From positions 1 through 64,000 of the forward strand of contig NZ_LPUX01000062.1 of NCBI RefSeq assembly GCF_001651865.1: a stretch of DNA of 64,000 nt, in the 5' to 3' direction. The translations under genes were made by a program, and so were the position numbers. Origin of the DNA: Sinorhizobium glycinis. Its GTDB lineage: Bacteria; Pseudomonadota; Alphaproteobacteria; Rhizobiales; Rhizobiaceae. The notes below the pieces were generated by a model. It saw nothing but the letters and a program-made list of their open reading frames with translations, searched no databases and was not told where the DNA came from. Below are positions 8,709 through 17,159 of this stretch, one piece after another (position 1 is the first letter of the stretch; every line of letters begins with the position of its first letter).

Positions 8709-9358
8709 GGCGCGATCCCTTTCGTCTGAAGATCTTCGGCCGCCCGCCGCAGTCTCTCGACCGCACGTGACGCGCCGATGCGCTGGGAGAGGCTGCTGTT
8801 GTGGTCCAGCAGAACATGGATCAGCGTCTGCTCGTCACCCTGCGGGGCAAGCAGCAGCCGGATCTGCTGCGCATCCTGCGCTTGCCAGACCAGGCCGACG
8901 GCGCCTGCCTTTGCGCCGGCCGCGGCCTCGACAGCCGCAACACCTGTATGTGCTGTCAGTGAGCGCAGGGGAACGACGCCTTCAAGCCGCGGGGGCTGAG
9001 CTGTGGGTACTCCCACGGCAACCCAGATGACCCCGTCGGACTCTTCAACCGCATGCGTTCCTACACGTATTGTTTCCGGCGGCGTGAGACCCGGATGGGC
9101 CGGGATGCGCAAGCAGTTTCCGCTCCGGGCGTAACTCCAACCGTGATAGATGCAGGAAAGGGCCTCGCCACGCACGAAGCCATGCGAGAGGCGCATGCCC
9201 CGATGCGGACACCTGTCCGCCGATGCTGCTACCCGGCCCGACTGACTACGCCACAGGGCGATCGGTCCGGCTGGCGTCCGTGCCGGCATTACGGTTCCCG
9301 CTGGCAAATCCGCGGAAAGGGCGACTGGCGTCCACGAGTCCGTCTTGTCGGACAGCAT
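8705..9358 (-). CDS. Rieske [2Fe-2S] protein, partner of the catalytic subunit
   Basis: A 217-residue protein with a complete Rieske motif: Cys50 and His52 in CPHRGMRLSHG, then Cys69 and His72 in SCIYHGWSY. The first 110 residues follow the N-terminal part of Rieske oxygenase alpha subunits (AASADRCPHRG ... GVIWVAVG). The last 100 residues have the feel of a shortened oxygenase C-domain without iron ligands. It is the first gene of the operon running to 1159 and overlaps the next gene by 4 nt. It most likely delivers electrons to the mononuclear iron in the 7863-8708 product. A simple ferredoxin role is the alternative. Confidence 0.85.
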   Translation of the reverse strand: MLSDKTDSWTPVALSADLPAGTVMPARTPAGPIALWRSQSGRVAASADRCPHRGMRLSHGFVRGEALSCIYHGWSYARSGNCLRIPAHPGLTPPETIRVGTHAVEESDGVIWVAVGVPTAQPPRLEGVVPLRSLTAHTGVAAVEAAAGAKAGAVGLVWQAQDAQQIRLLLAPQGDEQTLIHVLLDHNSSLSQRIGASRAVERLRRAAEDLQTKGIAP

Positions 9359-9435
9359 AAATAGACTTTCTGAATGATACCAATGCTTTGGCTTGGCGAA
9401 AAACCGGAAGTCGACGCGAGCCTTTGCGGCTCAGT

Positions 9436-9471
9436 GTTGCCACGCTTGCATAATTTTTCTGCATTGGCAAC
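9436..9471. promoter_or_regulatory. Inverted repeat upstream of the Rieske operon
   Basis: Arms GTTGCCA (9436-9442) and TGGCAAC (9465-9471) are a perfect inverted repeat separated by 22 nt of AT-rich sequence, 78-113 nt before the start at 9358. It could be an operator for an unlinked regulator or a factor-independent hairpin for the gene at 9508-9798 read on the other strand. No regulator gene lies beside the operon. Confidence 0.4.
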
Positions 9472-9507
9472 TTTGATTAAATAAACGGCAGAATAAACTT
9501 TAGACGG

Positions 9508-9798
9508 TCAAGAGGGCCAGTCGCGCCACTGGTCGCCTCCGCCGTCGATCGGTCTGCGGTGTATCGTCTCGACCCAGACGTCGAACGGCCCGAGCGAGCA
9601 TCCCAGCTCCATCATGTCGATCAGATCCACCGGTCCGGCGACCTCGAGTTCGATCCGGTCGGAACTGGTATGAGATATGGCCTGGGAGAGACCAAGCTTG
9701 GCGGCATGGCGCCGGATCCAGGGAATGAAGGAGACGGCGTCAAGATCGCCAAGAATAGTCATCCGCTCCCGGGAGTGGCTCTGATGTCGCTCCGTCAT
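9508..9798 (-). CDS. Acylphosphatase-like small protein
   Basis: A 96-residue protein that follows the acylphosphatase fold pattern: a first strand ending in LDAVSFIPWIRRHAAKLGLS, a central strand DRIELEVAGPVDLIDMMELG and the GPFDVWVETI C-terminal strand. The family phosphate loop (GxVQGVxFR) and catalytic Asn are not conserved: the Arg of FR is replaced within SFIPW and the Asn position reads SHTSSD. It may therefore be a non-catalytic relative. A GAGG site precedes the ATG at 9798. It stands alone between two operons on the same strand. Confidence 0.6.
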   Translation of the reverse strand: MTERHQSHSRERMTILGDLDAVSFIPWIRRHAAKLGLSQAISHTSSDRIELEVAGPVDLIDMMELGCSLGPFDVWVETIHRRPIDGGGDQWRDWPS

Positions 9799-10052
9799 GA
9801 GGCCTCACGCTTCGTTATTGGCTCACAGCATAACGCCTGAATGAGCTTGCGAAAGGGTGATCGACGAAGGATAAGCTTTGCGGCGATGCAGAGAGCCCCC
9901 CGTCCATACGCATTTTCCCAGCGTCGTTCGCCTAAGTCGGCGCCATCCGCTATATGCGACGCTGCAGTGAGAGGCGGCGAATGTCGCTAGGATGTTCGCC
10001 GTGACCCTCCGCCAGAACACATTGTTCATGCCTCCCCCCAAGAAAGCCGGGC

Positions 10053-11705
10053 CTATGGAGTTCCCGTGCGGTACTGATCGACAAGGTTCCGACAGGCGCG
10101 GATCGTCAGCGCCATGACGGTAAGGGTCGTGCCGGCGATGCCGCTGCCGGGGAAGGCGCTGGCGTCGGTGACAATGAGATTGGGTGCGTCCCAAAGCTGG
10201 TTGTAGGAATTGACCACCGATTCTTTCGGTGTTTCCCCCATCCGCGCCCCGCCCGTTTCATGGATCGCCGCGCCCATGCACATGGTCTTGCGGAACCACT
10301 TGCGGAACACGAAGCGGCTGAAAGCGTCGGCGTCGGGGAAGGCGCCACGGCCGATCTCCTTGAGGCCTAAGGGCGAACCAATGAATTCCAGGTCGCCGCC
10401 GACCTCCCGGATCATATCGATCAGCGTTTCCTCCTGTCGGTGGAGCAATGCGTGCTCCTCATCATGCATCACGCAGCGGATGTGCGGCACGGGGATGTTC
10501 CAGGCGTCCCTGCGCCGGCTATCGAGCGTGACGCGGTTGTTGGCGTAGGGCAGCATGCGGCCGAAGCCGAAGAAGGCAAGCCGTGCATCGGCATCGTCTG
10601 GCACGGGGGCGCGGCCAATGCTGCCCTGATAATCGAAATCGCCACGGCCGGCGTCGCCCTCACCGAAGCGCGGAATGAAGATCCCGCCCGAAGGATTGTA
10701 GAACGGATCGACTGGCGCAGATGGGTCATGCGCCCAACCTTTGGCCCCTGAGAACGAACCGAAGGCGAGGCATGGAAGCTGGTCCATGAAATAGCGCCCA
10801 AGCGCTCCCGAGCTGTTACCGAGCCCGTCCGGATGTTTCCCTGAGGCAGAATTCAGAAGGAGCCGGACACTCTCGATCGGAGAGGCGCAGAGAACCACGT
10901 TTGCAGCACGGACCGTCTCCAGTTTGCCAGTGTGGCGGTCGATGAATTCCGCACCCGTAGCGCGGCCCGTCTTGTCATCGGTGTTGATGCGGCGAACGAC
11001 AGCGTCATAGCGGATTGTCAGACGCCCGCTCGTCGCGGCATCGCGCAAGGGGCGCGGTACGCGCTCGGCGTCCGGGGCGATATAGCGCCATGAGATCACG
11101 TGCCTCTCCGGCCAGCGGCTTTCGACGGCCTGCTTGAAGGCCTGCTCCGCCGGCGTGACGCTTGCGGGCTTGGCATAGACGCCGTCCGGCAGCGTCGGCA
11201 CGTTGTCCTTGTTCCCGTAAAGCCCGAGATAGGCCTCCACCTCGTCGTAGAAAGGCGCCAGTTCGTCATAGGAGATCGGCCAGTCTACGCCTTTTCCGGT
11301 GCGCGACCGGATCTTGAAATCCTCGTCTGTCCAACGCAACAGAACCCGGCCGAAACTGTGCAGGCGGCCGCCGCCCTGCCGGCCCCGGATCCAGAGGAAG
11401 GGCGCGTCTTTCGGCGTGGTGTAAGGGTTCTTGCGGTCATTGACGAAGAAATGGCTGAAACGTTCCGTGAAGAAGGCGGCGCGTGCCTGGATCGGCTGGC
11501 CCTTGATCGTGGCTCGCGCGCGTTCCCAGATATTGATGCTGCTCGCGGGTTCCTTCTTGCGCGAGGGGTCAAAGTCCTTCGGGCCGATGAAGGGGCCAGC
11601 CTCCAGAAGCAAGACTGACAAGCCCTTCGCGGTCAGCTCCCTGACCGCGAAGGAGCCCGCCGCGCCGGAACCGATCACCAGCGCATCAAAAATTTCCTGA
11701 GACAT
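10053..11705 (-). CDS. GMC-family oxidoreductase (sugar/polyol dehydrogenase)
   Basis: A 550-residue flavoprotein of the glucose-methanol-choline oxidoreductase family. The FAD-binding GSGAAGSFAVRELTAKGLS starts at residue 12 and the C-terminal signature VTDASAFPGSGIAGTTLTVM is intact. Close bacterial relatives of this length oxidise sugars or their derivatives in the periplasm or cytoplasm. No signal peptide is visible. It is the last gene of the LacI-controlled sugar operon that starts at 16939, 26 nt after the ATPase. The likely role is to oxidise the imported sugar, for example to a 3-keto derivative later handled by the TIM-barrel protein at 15986; this is inferred from the pairing. Confidence 0.88.
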   Translation of the reverse strand: MSQEIFDALVIGSGAAGSFAVRELTAKGLSVLLLEAGPFIGPKDFDPSRKKEPASSINIWERARATIKGQPIQARAAFFTERFSHFFVNDRKNPYTTPKDAPFLWIRGRQGGGRLHSFGRVLLRWTDEDFKIRSRTGKGVDWPISYDELAPFYDEVEAYLGLYGNKDNVPTLPDGVYAKPASVTPAEQAFKQAVESRWPERHVISWRYIAPDAERVPRPLRDAATSGRLTIRYDAVVRRINTDDKTGRATGAEFIDRHTGKLETVRAANVVLCASPIESVRLLLNSASGKHPDGLGNSSGALGRYFMDQLPCLAFGSFSGAKGWAHDPSAPVDPFYNPSGGIFIPRFGEGDAGRGDFDYQGSIGRAPVPDDADARLAFFGFGRMLPYANNRVTLDSRRRDAWNIPVPHIRCVMHDEEHALLHRQEETLIDMIREVGGDLEFIGSPLGLKEIGRGAFPDADAFSRFVFRKWFRKTMCMGAAIHETGGARMGETPKESVVNSYNQLWDAPNLIVTDASAFPGSGIAGTTLTVMALTIRACRNLVDQYRTGTP

Positions 11706-11731
11706 GTATTTTCAAACCCTACTTGTGAGCG

Positions 11732-12814
11732 TCACAGACGGGAACCGTCGGAGCCGAAAAGCGATGCCTTCGCGATGTCGAGCCCCGGTGCCATGTCGTC
11801 TCCCGGCTGCAGGGTCACGTCGCCCATGATTCGCAGAGACAGGCTCTGGCCGGCCCAGTCGAACCAGACAACGGCGTCTGCGCCCATCGGCTCCACGACG
11901 GAGACGCGGCCCGCAATGACGGGCAGGCCGCTTGCCACGCCGTCGAGCACCAGATGCTCGGGCCGGAAACCGAGCGTTGCCGGTCCTTCCGGCGTGAGTG
12001 CCCGGAAGGAGTGACCAGAGAGATCGACGGCAAGTCCGTTGCTGACGAAGACCGGCGAGCCGCTTGCGCGTTCGATCCGGCCCTCGACAAAGTTCATCGC
12101 GGGCGCGCCGATGAAGCCGGCGACGAAGAGATTGGCCGGGCGATGATAGATCTCGGCGGGGGAGCCGAGCTGCTGGATCACACCGTCCCGCATGATCGCG
12201 ATCCGATCGGCCAAGGTGAGTGCCTCGACCTGGTCGTGGGTCACGTAGATCATGGTGTTGCCCAGGCCATGGTGCAGCTTCTTGATCTCGACGCGCAATT
12301 CGTTGCGCAGCTTGGCGTCGAGGTTCGAGAGGGGCTCGTCAAACAGGAAAACATCGACCTCGCGCACCAGCGCCCGCCCGATGGCGACACGCTGACGCTG
12401 GCCGCCCGAAAGCTCGGCGGGGCGCCGGTCGAGCAGCTTGTCGAGGTGGAGGAGGGCCGCAGTGCGCGCGACACGCGTCTCGATCTCGGCCTTCGGCAGG
12501 CCGGCGACGCGCAGGCCGAAGGAGAGATTCTTCCTGACGGACATGCGCGGATAGAGCGCGTAGGACTGGAAGACCATGCCGATGCCGCGGTCCTTCGGCT
12601 CTTCCCAGGTGACGTTCTTGCCGGAGATCCATATTTCGCCGGCGGTGATGTCCTGAAGGCCGGCGATCGCGTTCAGCAGCGTGGACTTGCCACAGCCGGA
12701 AGGGCCGAGCAGGACCAGGAACTCCTGGGGCGCGATGTCGATCGACATCTTCTCGATCACTGTATGGCCGCCATAGGCGATCTTCAGGTCCTTGATGGAG
12801 ACGGCGGATTGCAT
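11732..12814 (-). CDS. Sugar ABC transporter ATPase (MalK/UgpC type)
   Basis: A 360-residue ATPase with Walker A GPSGCGKST, signature LSGGQRQR, Walker B VFLFDEPLSNLDAKLR and the switch His in YVTHDQVEALTLADR. A C-terminal TOBE-type regulatory domain follows (GFRPEHL, AGRVSVVEPMGAD). Length and layout are standard for the MalK family. The ATG at 12814 is 2 nt from the stop of the permease; the much longer open frame extending right to 13885 is a shadow of the permease genes. It energises the permeases at 12817-14591. Confidence 0.94.
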   Translation of the reverse strand: MQSAVSIKDLKIAYGGHTVIEKMSIDIAPQEFLVLLGPSGCGKSTLLNAIAGLQDITAGEIWISGKNVTWEEPKDRGIGMVFQSYALYPRMSVRKNLSFGLRVAGLPKAEIETRVARTAALLHLDKLLDRRPAELSGGQRQRVAIGRALVREVDVFLFDEPLSNLDAKLRNELRVEIKKLHHGLGNTMIYVTHDQVEALTLADRIAIMRDGVIQQLGSPAEIYHRPANLFVAGFIGAPAMNFVEGRIERASGSPVFVSNGLAVDLSGHSFRALTPEGPATLGFRPEHLVLDGVASGLPVIAGRVSVVEPMGADAVVWFDWAGQSLSLRIMGDVTLQPGDDMAPGLDIAKASLFGSDGSRL

Positions 12815-12816
12815 GA

Positions 12817-13704
12817 TTACCCCTTGACTGCGCCGGCGGTGATGCCGCGCACGAACCAGCGGCCGGACAGGAAATAGACGGCGAGCGGAACGATGGCGGT
12901 CAGGATCGTCGCCGCCATGTTCACGTTGTAGGTGCGTTCGCCCATGGTGGTATTGACGATGTTGTTGAGCTGAACCGTCATCGGCAGGTTGTCGCGCCCT
13001 GCGAAGACCAGACCGAGCAGGAAGTCGTTCCAGATGCCGGTGAACTGGAGCATCGAGACGACGACGATCATCGGAACCGCCATGGGCAGCATGATCTCGA
13101 AGAAGATGCGCCAGAAGCCGGCGCCATCGACCCGTGCGGCCTTGCACAGCTCCTCCGGCACGCTGACGAAGTAGTTGCGGAAGAGCAGCGTCACCAGCGG
13201 CAGACCGAAGATGACATGCACGAGGATGATGCCGGCCAGCGAATTGTAGAGACTGATATTTGCCATGGCCCGGACCATCGGATAGAGGAAGATCTGGTAG
13301 GGGATCAGGCCGCCGGCCATCAGCAGCCCGAACAGCACGCTTGCCCCGCGCGGCCGCCAGAGCGACAGCGCATAGCCGTTGACGGCGCCGATGAAGACAG
13401 AGAGCGCGACCGAGGGAACGGTGATCGCCACTGAATTCCAGAAGCCGATGCGGATGCCGACGCAAACCGTTCCCATGCAGGCGCCGGACCAGGCGGTGAC
13501 CCAGGCGGAGAAGTCGGGCGCCTCCGGCAGGGCGAAGATGTGCCCCAGCCGGATCTCGTCCATCGTCTTCAGCGACGTGACGATCATCGTGTAGAGCGGC
13601 AGCAGGAAGAAAAGTGCGGCGACAAAAAGGAAGGCGTAGAGGCCGATGCGTCCGGCCGTAATCTGCGCCGGCTTCGGGCCGTTCGGATGAGGACGGGCCA
13701 TCAC
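12817..13704 (-). CDS. Sugar ABC transporter permease (MalG type)
   Basis: A 295-residue membrane protein with six predicted helices. The EAA loop EELCKAARVDGAGFWRIFFE lies between helices in the usual place for ATPase contact, and the C-terminus ends with GRWFVRGITAGAVKG, a classic MalG-family ending. It overlaps the upstream permease stop by 4 nt (ATGA) and belongs to the LacI-controlled sugar operon. Confidence 0.94.
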   Translation of the reverse strand: MMARPHPNGPKPAQITAGRIGLYAFLFVAALFFLLPLYTMIVTSLKTMDEIRLGHIFALPEAPDFSAWVTAWSGACMGTVCVGIRIGFWNSVAITVPSVALSVFIGAVNGYALSLWRPRGASVLFGLLMAGGLIPYQIFLYPMVRAMANISLYNSLAGIILVHVIFGLPLVTLLFRNYFVSVPEELCKAARVDGAGFWRIFFEIMLPMAVPMIVVVSMLQFTGIWNDFLLGLVFAGRDNLPMTVQLNNIVNTTMGERTYNVNMAATILTAIVPLAVYFLSGRWFVRGITAGAVKG

Positions 13705-14591
13705 GCGGCTCCTTTCGCCCTGTTGCTGCGCAAGTACATCGCGTAGCGGAACGGGGCGACGGCAAGGACGACTCCGAGGACGAGCATTGTCGCACCGGCC
13801 GTTGCAAGGCCGAGGTTCTGGCGACCGAACAGATTGTCCATGATGAATTTCGCCGGCACCTCCGTCGAATTGCCGGGGCCGCCATTGGTCATTGCGACGA
13901 CGATGTCATAGGTTTTGATCACGCCCATGGCGAGTAGCATGCCGGCGGCGGCCAGCGCCGGCCCGAGCTGGGGCAGGATGATCGAGACATAGATCCGCCA
14001 GACGGGAATGCCGTCGATACGGGCGGCCTTCCATTGCTCGGCTTCGATGCCGCGCATGCCGGCAAGGGCGATGACCATGACGAGCCCCGCTCCCTGCCAC
14101 ACGCCGGCCAGGACCAGGGCGTAGATCGCCATGTTGCGGTTGACGACCCAGTCGAGGACAAACGTCTCCCAGCCGAGCGAGCGCACGCTCGCCTGGATAC
14201 CGAGCGTGGGATTGAGCATCCACTGCCAGACCAGGCCCGTCACGACGAAGGACATGGCATAGGGATAGAGGAAGATGCTCCTGAAGGCGCTTTCGAAGCG
14301 GATTTTGCGGTCGAGAGCGGCAGCCAACAGGAAGCCGAGCACGAGACAGCCGCTCACGTAGAGCACGCCGAAAATCAGGACATTTTGAAGCGAGGCGAGC
14401 CATTTGGCGGAGTGGAACAGCTTCACGTATTGGGCGAAGCCGACATAGTTCGACGAGGGAAAGAGGGTCGAGTCCGTGAACGACATGCGGATCGACCAGA
14501 ACATAGTGCCGATGTAGACCACGACCGCGGCGAACCATGTCGGCAGCAGCGCGAGGGTCACGGACAAGTTGCGCTTGCGTTTGGTGTGCAT
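13701..14591 (-). CDS. Sugar ABC transporter permease (MalF type)
   Basis: A 296-residue permease with about six membrane helices and the EAA loop EAEQWKAARIDGIPVWRIYV. The MTNGGPGNSTEVPAKFIMD segment before the last helix is typical of MalF/UgpA-type proteins. The ATG at 14591 is preferred to a TTG at 14621 because it gives the standard short N-terminus (MHTKRKRNLSV) with an AGAGAG site upstream. It follows the binding-protein gene after about 100 nt. Confidence 0.92.
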   Translation of the reverse strand: MHTKRKRNLSVTLALLPTWFAAVVVYIGTMFWSIRMSFTDSTLFPSSNYVGFAQYVKLFHSAKWLASLQNVLIFGVLYVSGCLVLGFLLAAALDRKIRFESAFRSIFLYPYAMSFVVTGLVWQWMLNPTLGIQASVRSLGWETFVLDWVVNRNMAIYALVLAGVWQGAGLVMVIALAGMRGIEAEQWKAARIDGIPVWRIYVSIILPQLGPALAAAGMLLAMGVIKTYDIVVAMTNGGPGNSTEVPAKFIMDNLFGRQNLGLATAGATMLVLGVVLAVAPFRYAMYLRSNRAKGAA

Positions 14592-14693
14592 CGGCCAGCT
14601 CTCTGGACGGACGGAAGGCAAAGGGCTCGTGCCGCCGCAAGAGGCGGCGGCCGGCGACTGCAGCGCCGGGGTCAGACCGGCGCGGCCCCTATC

Positions 14694-15926
14694 TTACTCG
14701 AAGATCGCGAAGAAACTTTCGGCGCCAGAGGCCGCGTCCTGCGAACCGCTGCTCCAGTATTCGTCGACGAAGTCATCGAGCAGGCCGACCTGCTGGGGCG
14801 TGAGCACGATTGCCTGGTCCGGCACGATGCTGCCGGCGGTCATCAGTTCGAGGCCCTTCTTAGCGCAGACGTCCAGCTTGGATTTGTCGACGTCGGAACG
14901 CATCGGAACCGAACCTTTCTTGACCGAGAACTCGAGCTGGACCGCCGGGTCCATCACGACTTCGGCGAGCAGCTTCTGGGCCTTGTCGGTCTCGGCATTG
15001 CCGGTCTTGGGGAACCAGATGGAGTCGGCGATGTAGACCATGCCCGACGATTCCGGGGCGATCATGCAGCCGTAATCCTTGCCCGCCTCCTTGCCGGCGA
15101 CGGTGAATTCGCCCTTGGCCCAGTCGCCCATGAACTGCACGCCGGCCTTGCCGGTGATGACCATGGCGGTGGCGTCGTTCCAGTTGCGGCCGGCGGCGCC
15201 GTCATCGACATAGGCACGCAGCTTGCCGAGGATTTCGAGGGTCTTCTTCACGCCCTCGACGGAGGCCTCGCCCTTGTCCTTGTCGACATAGATTTTCACG
15301 AAGCCGTCGATCCCGACCTGGGAGAGGAGGATCATGTTGAAGACCTTGCTCTGCTGCCACGGCTGGCCGCCCCAGGCGACCGGAACGATACCAGCAGCCT
15401 TCAGCTTGTCGAGGCCAGCGAAGAATTCGTCCCAGCTCTTGGGCTCATCCGCGATCCCCGCCTTTTCGAAGGCCTCCTTCGAATAGAAGACCCAGCTCTC
15501 ACCGTGCGCGCCGGTCGGCGCAAGATAGACTTCGCCATTGTAGGAGATGAGATCGTAGATCGACTTCGGCAGGGCATCGGCCCACTTGCCGGCTGCAGCC
15601 AGGTCGGCGATCGGGTTCATCAGGCCCTGGTTGACGAAATCGGCCGCCGCAAGACCGATGACGCCCTGCTTGGCGCCCGGCGCATCACCTGCGACGATGC
15701 GGTTCTGGAAGGCGGCATCGGCGGCGCCGAAGCCGGCGATGGAGGAGTCTTTCCATACTCCGCCGCGCTTCTCGAACTCGGTCTTGATCACGTTCAGCGC
15801 GGCCGCCTCGCCGCCCGAGGTCCAGGACGACATGATCTCGATCGTCGGCTTGTCCTCAGCGTGGGCTGTGCCGAAAGCGGCGGTGAGCGCCGCTGCGGCA
15901 AGAAACAGTTTCATCGTATTCTTCAT
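14694..15926 (-). CDS. Sugar ABC transporter substrate-binding protein
   Basis: A 410-residue periplasmic family-1 solute-binding protein. The N-terminus MKNTMKLFLAAAALTAAFG is a clear Sec signal with cleavage after AHA. The mature protein starts IEIMSSWTSGGEAAALNVIK, the pattern of sugar-binding proteins such as those for glucose or alpha-glucosides. It precedes the two permeases and ATPase and follows the isomerase gene by 59 nt. The sugar is unknown; a glucoside or hexose is plausible given the GMC oxidoreductase. Confidence 0.92.
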   Translation of the reverse strand: MKNTMKLFLAAAALTAAFGTAHAEDKPTIEIMSSWTSGGEAAALNVIKTEFEKRGGVWKDSSIAGFGAADAAFQNRIVAGDAPGAKQGVIGLAAADFVNQGLMNPIADLAAAGKWADALPKSIYDLISYNGEVYLAPTGAHGESWVFYSKEAFEKAGIADEPKSWDEFFAGLDKLKAAGIVPVAWGGQPWQQSKVFNMILLSQVGIDGFVKIYVDKDKGEASVEGVKKTLEILGKLRAYVDDGAAGRNWNDATAMVITGKAGVQFMGDWAKGEFTVAGKEAGKDYGCMIAPESSGMVYIADSIWFPKTGNAETDKAQKLLAEVVMDPAVQLEFSVKKGSVPMRSDVDKSKLDVCAKKGLELMTAGSIVPDQAIVLTPQQVGLLDDFVDEYWSSGSQDAASGAESFFAIFE

Positions 15927-15985
15927 TGTTCCACCTCTTCAAAAGGGCCCTCTTTTCGGGGCGTTCGTCGTCTTGGGATTTAGAC

Positions 15986-16939
15986 TCAGCGATAGATGGG
16001 CAGCAGGGCCTGCCGGACGAGCGTGAGCCCGTTGGCAATGTCGCGGACCGGATCGGACGCGGCATCGAGTTCGAGGATCGCCCAGCCTTCGAAGCTCCTG
16101 TCACGCAGGAGGCGGATCCAGGCCGGCCAGTCGACCCGGCCGAGGCCGAAGCCGCAGAAATAGGGCCGGTGGCGATCGTGGATATGCTCGTCGATAAGGG
16201 TATCGGCGGGCATCGGCCCGATCGCATCCTTCCAATGGGCGATGATCATCCGCTCGTGATGACGATCGACAAGCTGGACGGGATCAGAGCCGGCGACAAT
16301 GATATGGGCCGTGTCCGGGCACATGTGCACGTAGGCCGGATCGGTCAGCAGCATCATCAGATCCACGTCACGCGCAGCGGCAAAGATCGAATGGGCCTCG
16401 GTGTGCAGGGCAAGCCGGAGGCCTCGGGCATAAAGGATCGCGCCAAGCCGGTTGAGGAAATCGGCGATCACCTTCGCGCGGTCGAAATCGTGGAACCTGA
16501 CCGGCCGGGCGCCAAGCGTCTGACGAAGCGGCGCGCCGATCACCATGATGTCGCTGCCGCAGGCCCTGAGGAAGTCGGCATATCTTTCCGCCTTGTCGAT
16601 GATGGCGCGCTGGGCTTCGGCTTGCGTGAAATCACCGGCGGCTTCCAGTTCTGCGAAAAAACCGCTGCACAGCGTGAGGCCGCGTCCGGAGAGTTCCGCC
16701 TCGAAAGCCTCCACGGATCCATAGGTCTTGATCGCGTCCTGCCAGTTGAAGGGAGAGAAGGTCAGCTCGACGCCGGTGACGCCAGAGGCCTGGACGCTGT
16801 CCAGGATCTTGTCCCAGAAGGCGCGCGGCTCCGTGCGCGCGTATTCTACGATGGCGCCATCGTCGGCAACGCCCCAGAAGCCGGGATGGAAGAAAGTCAC
16901 GAGATCGACGCCGAAGCGGAGCCTGTCGCCAGAAGCCAT
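15986..16939 (-). CDS. Sugar phosphate isomerase/epimerase-like TIM-barrel protein
   Basis: A 317-residue protein of the xylose-isomerase-like TIM-barrel family. Metal-binding-type segments are visible: GVELTFSPFNW, LRLALHTEAHSIF, MCPDTAHIIVAG, IIAHWKDA and the C-terminal GWAILELDAA. It resembles sugar 2-keto isomerases/epimerases and 3-keto-glycoside enzymes that often travel with GMC or Gfo/Idh oxidoreductases. It is the first gene of the operon, so it lies closest to the LacI operators at 17028-17102. Exact reaction unknown. Confidence 0.85.
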   Translation of the reverse strand: MASGDRLRFGVDLVTFFHPGFWGVADDGAIVEYARTEPRAFWDKILDSVQASGVTGVELTFSPFNWQDAIKTYGSVEAFEAELSGRGLTLCSGFFAELEAAGDFTQAEAQRAIIDKAERYADFLRACGSDIMVIGAPLRQTLGARPVRFHDFDRAKVIADFLNRLGAILYARGLRLALHTEAHSIFAAARDVDLMMLLTDPAYVHMCPDTAHIIVAGSDPVQLVDRHHERMIIAHWKDAIGPMPADTLIDEHIHDRHRPYFCGFGLGRVDWPAWIRLLRDRSFEGWAILELDAASDPVRDIANGLTLVRQALLPIYR

Positions 16940-17027
16940 AGTCAGTCCATTCCTCAGGCATGCTTACCGTTTGCGGAAACGTCGCTGCCGCATCAAATAA
17001 GCCGTTACTTTTCAACGCATTACCCGA

Positions 17028-17043
17028 TGGCAATCGTTTGCCA
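17028..17043. promoter_or_regulatory. LacI-family operator 1
   Basis: Palindrome TGGCAATCGTTTGCCA with 6-bp arms TGGCAA/TTGCCA and centre TCGT. It is identical to the site at 17087-17102, with centres 59 bp apart. It lies between the divergent sugar operon (start 16939) and the lacI-type gene (start 17160). Confidence 0.88.
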
Positions 17044-17086
17044 TGATTAGATAATAACCGGGCTGCTTTTTTATGCAAGCAAATTC

Positions 17087-17102
17087 TGGCAATCGTTTGC
17101 CA
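17087..17102. promoter_or_regulatory. LacI-family operator 2
   Basis: Second exact copy of TGGCAATCGTTTGCCA. Its position 58-73 nt before the regulator start suggests autoregulation, and the pair allows simultaneous binding or looping by one tetramer or two dimers of the adjacent LacI protein. Confidence 0.88.
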
Positions 17103-17159
17103 TGGCGCAACGGTTGCCCTACAATTCTGAACCGAAGCATCCGGAGGAAAGAAAGAAAC

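Noticed and set aside
11732..13885. 717-residue open frame as a fused permease-ATPase
   Set aside because: The N-terminal 357 residues are an alternative reading of the permease genes. The real ATPase starts at 12814.
14034..15983. 649-residue plus-strand frame opposite the sugar binding protein
   Set aside because: Antisense shadow of the permease and binding-protein genes; no recognisable domain.
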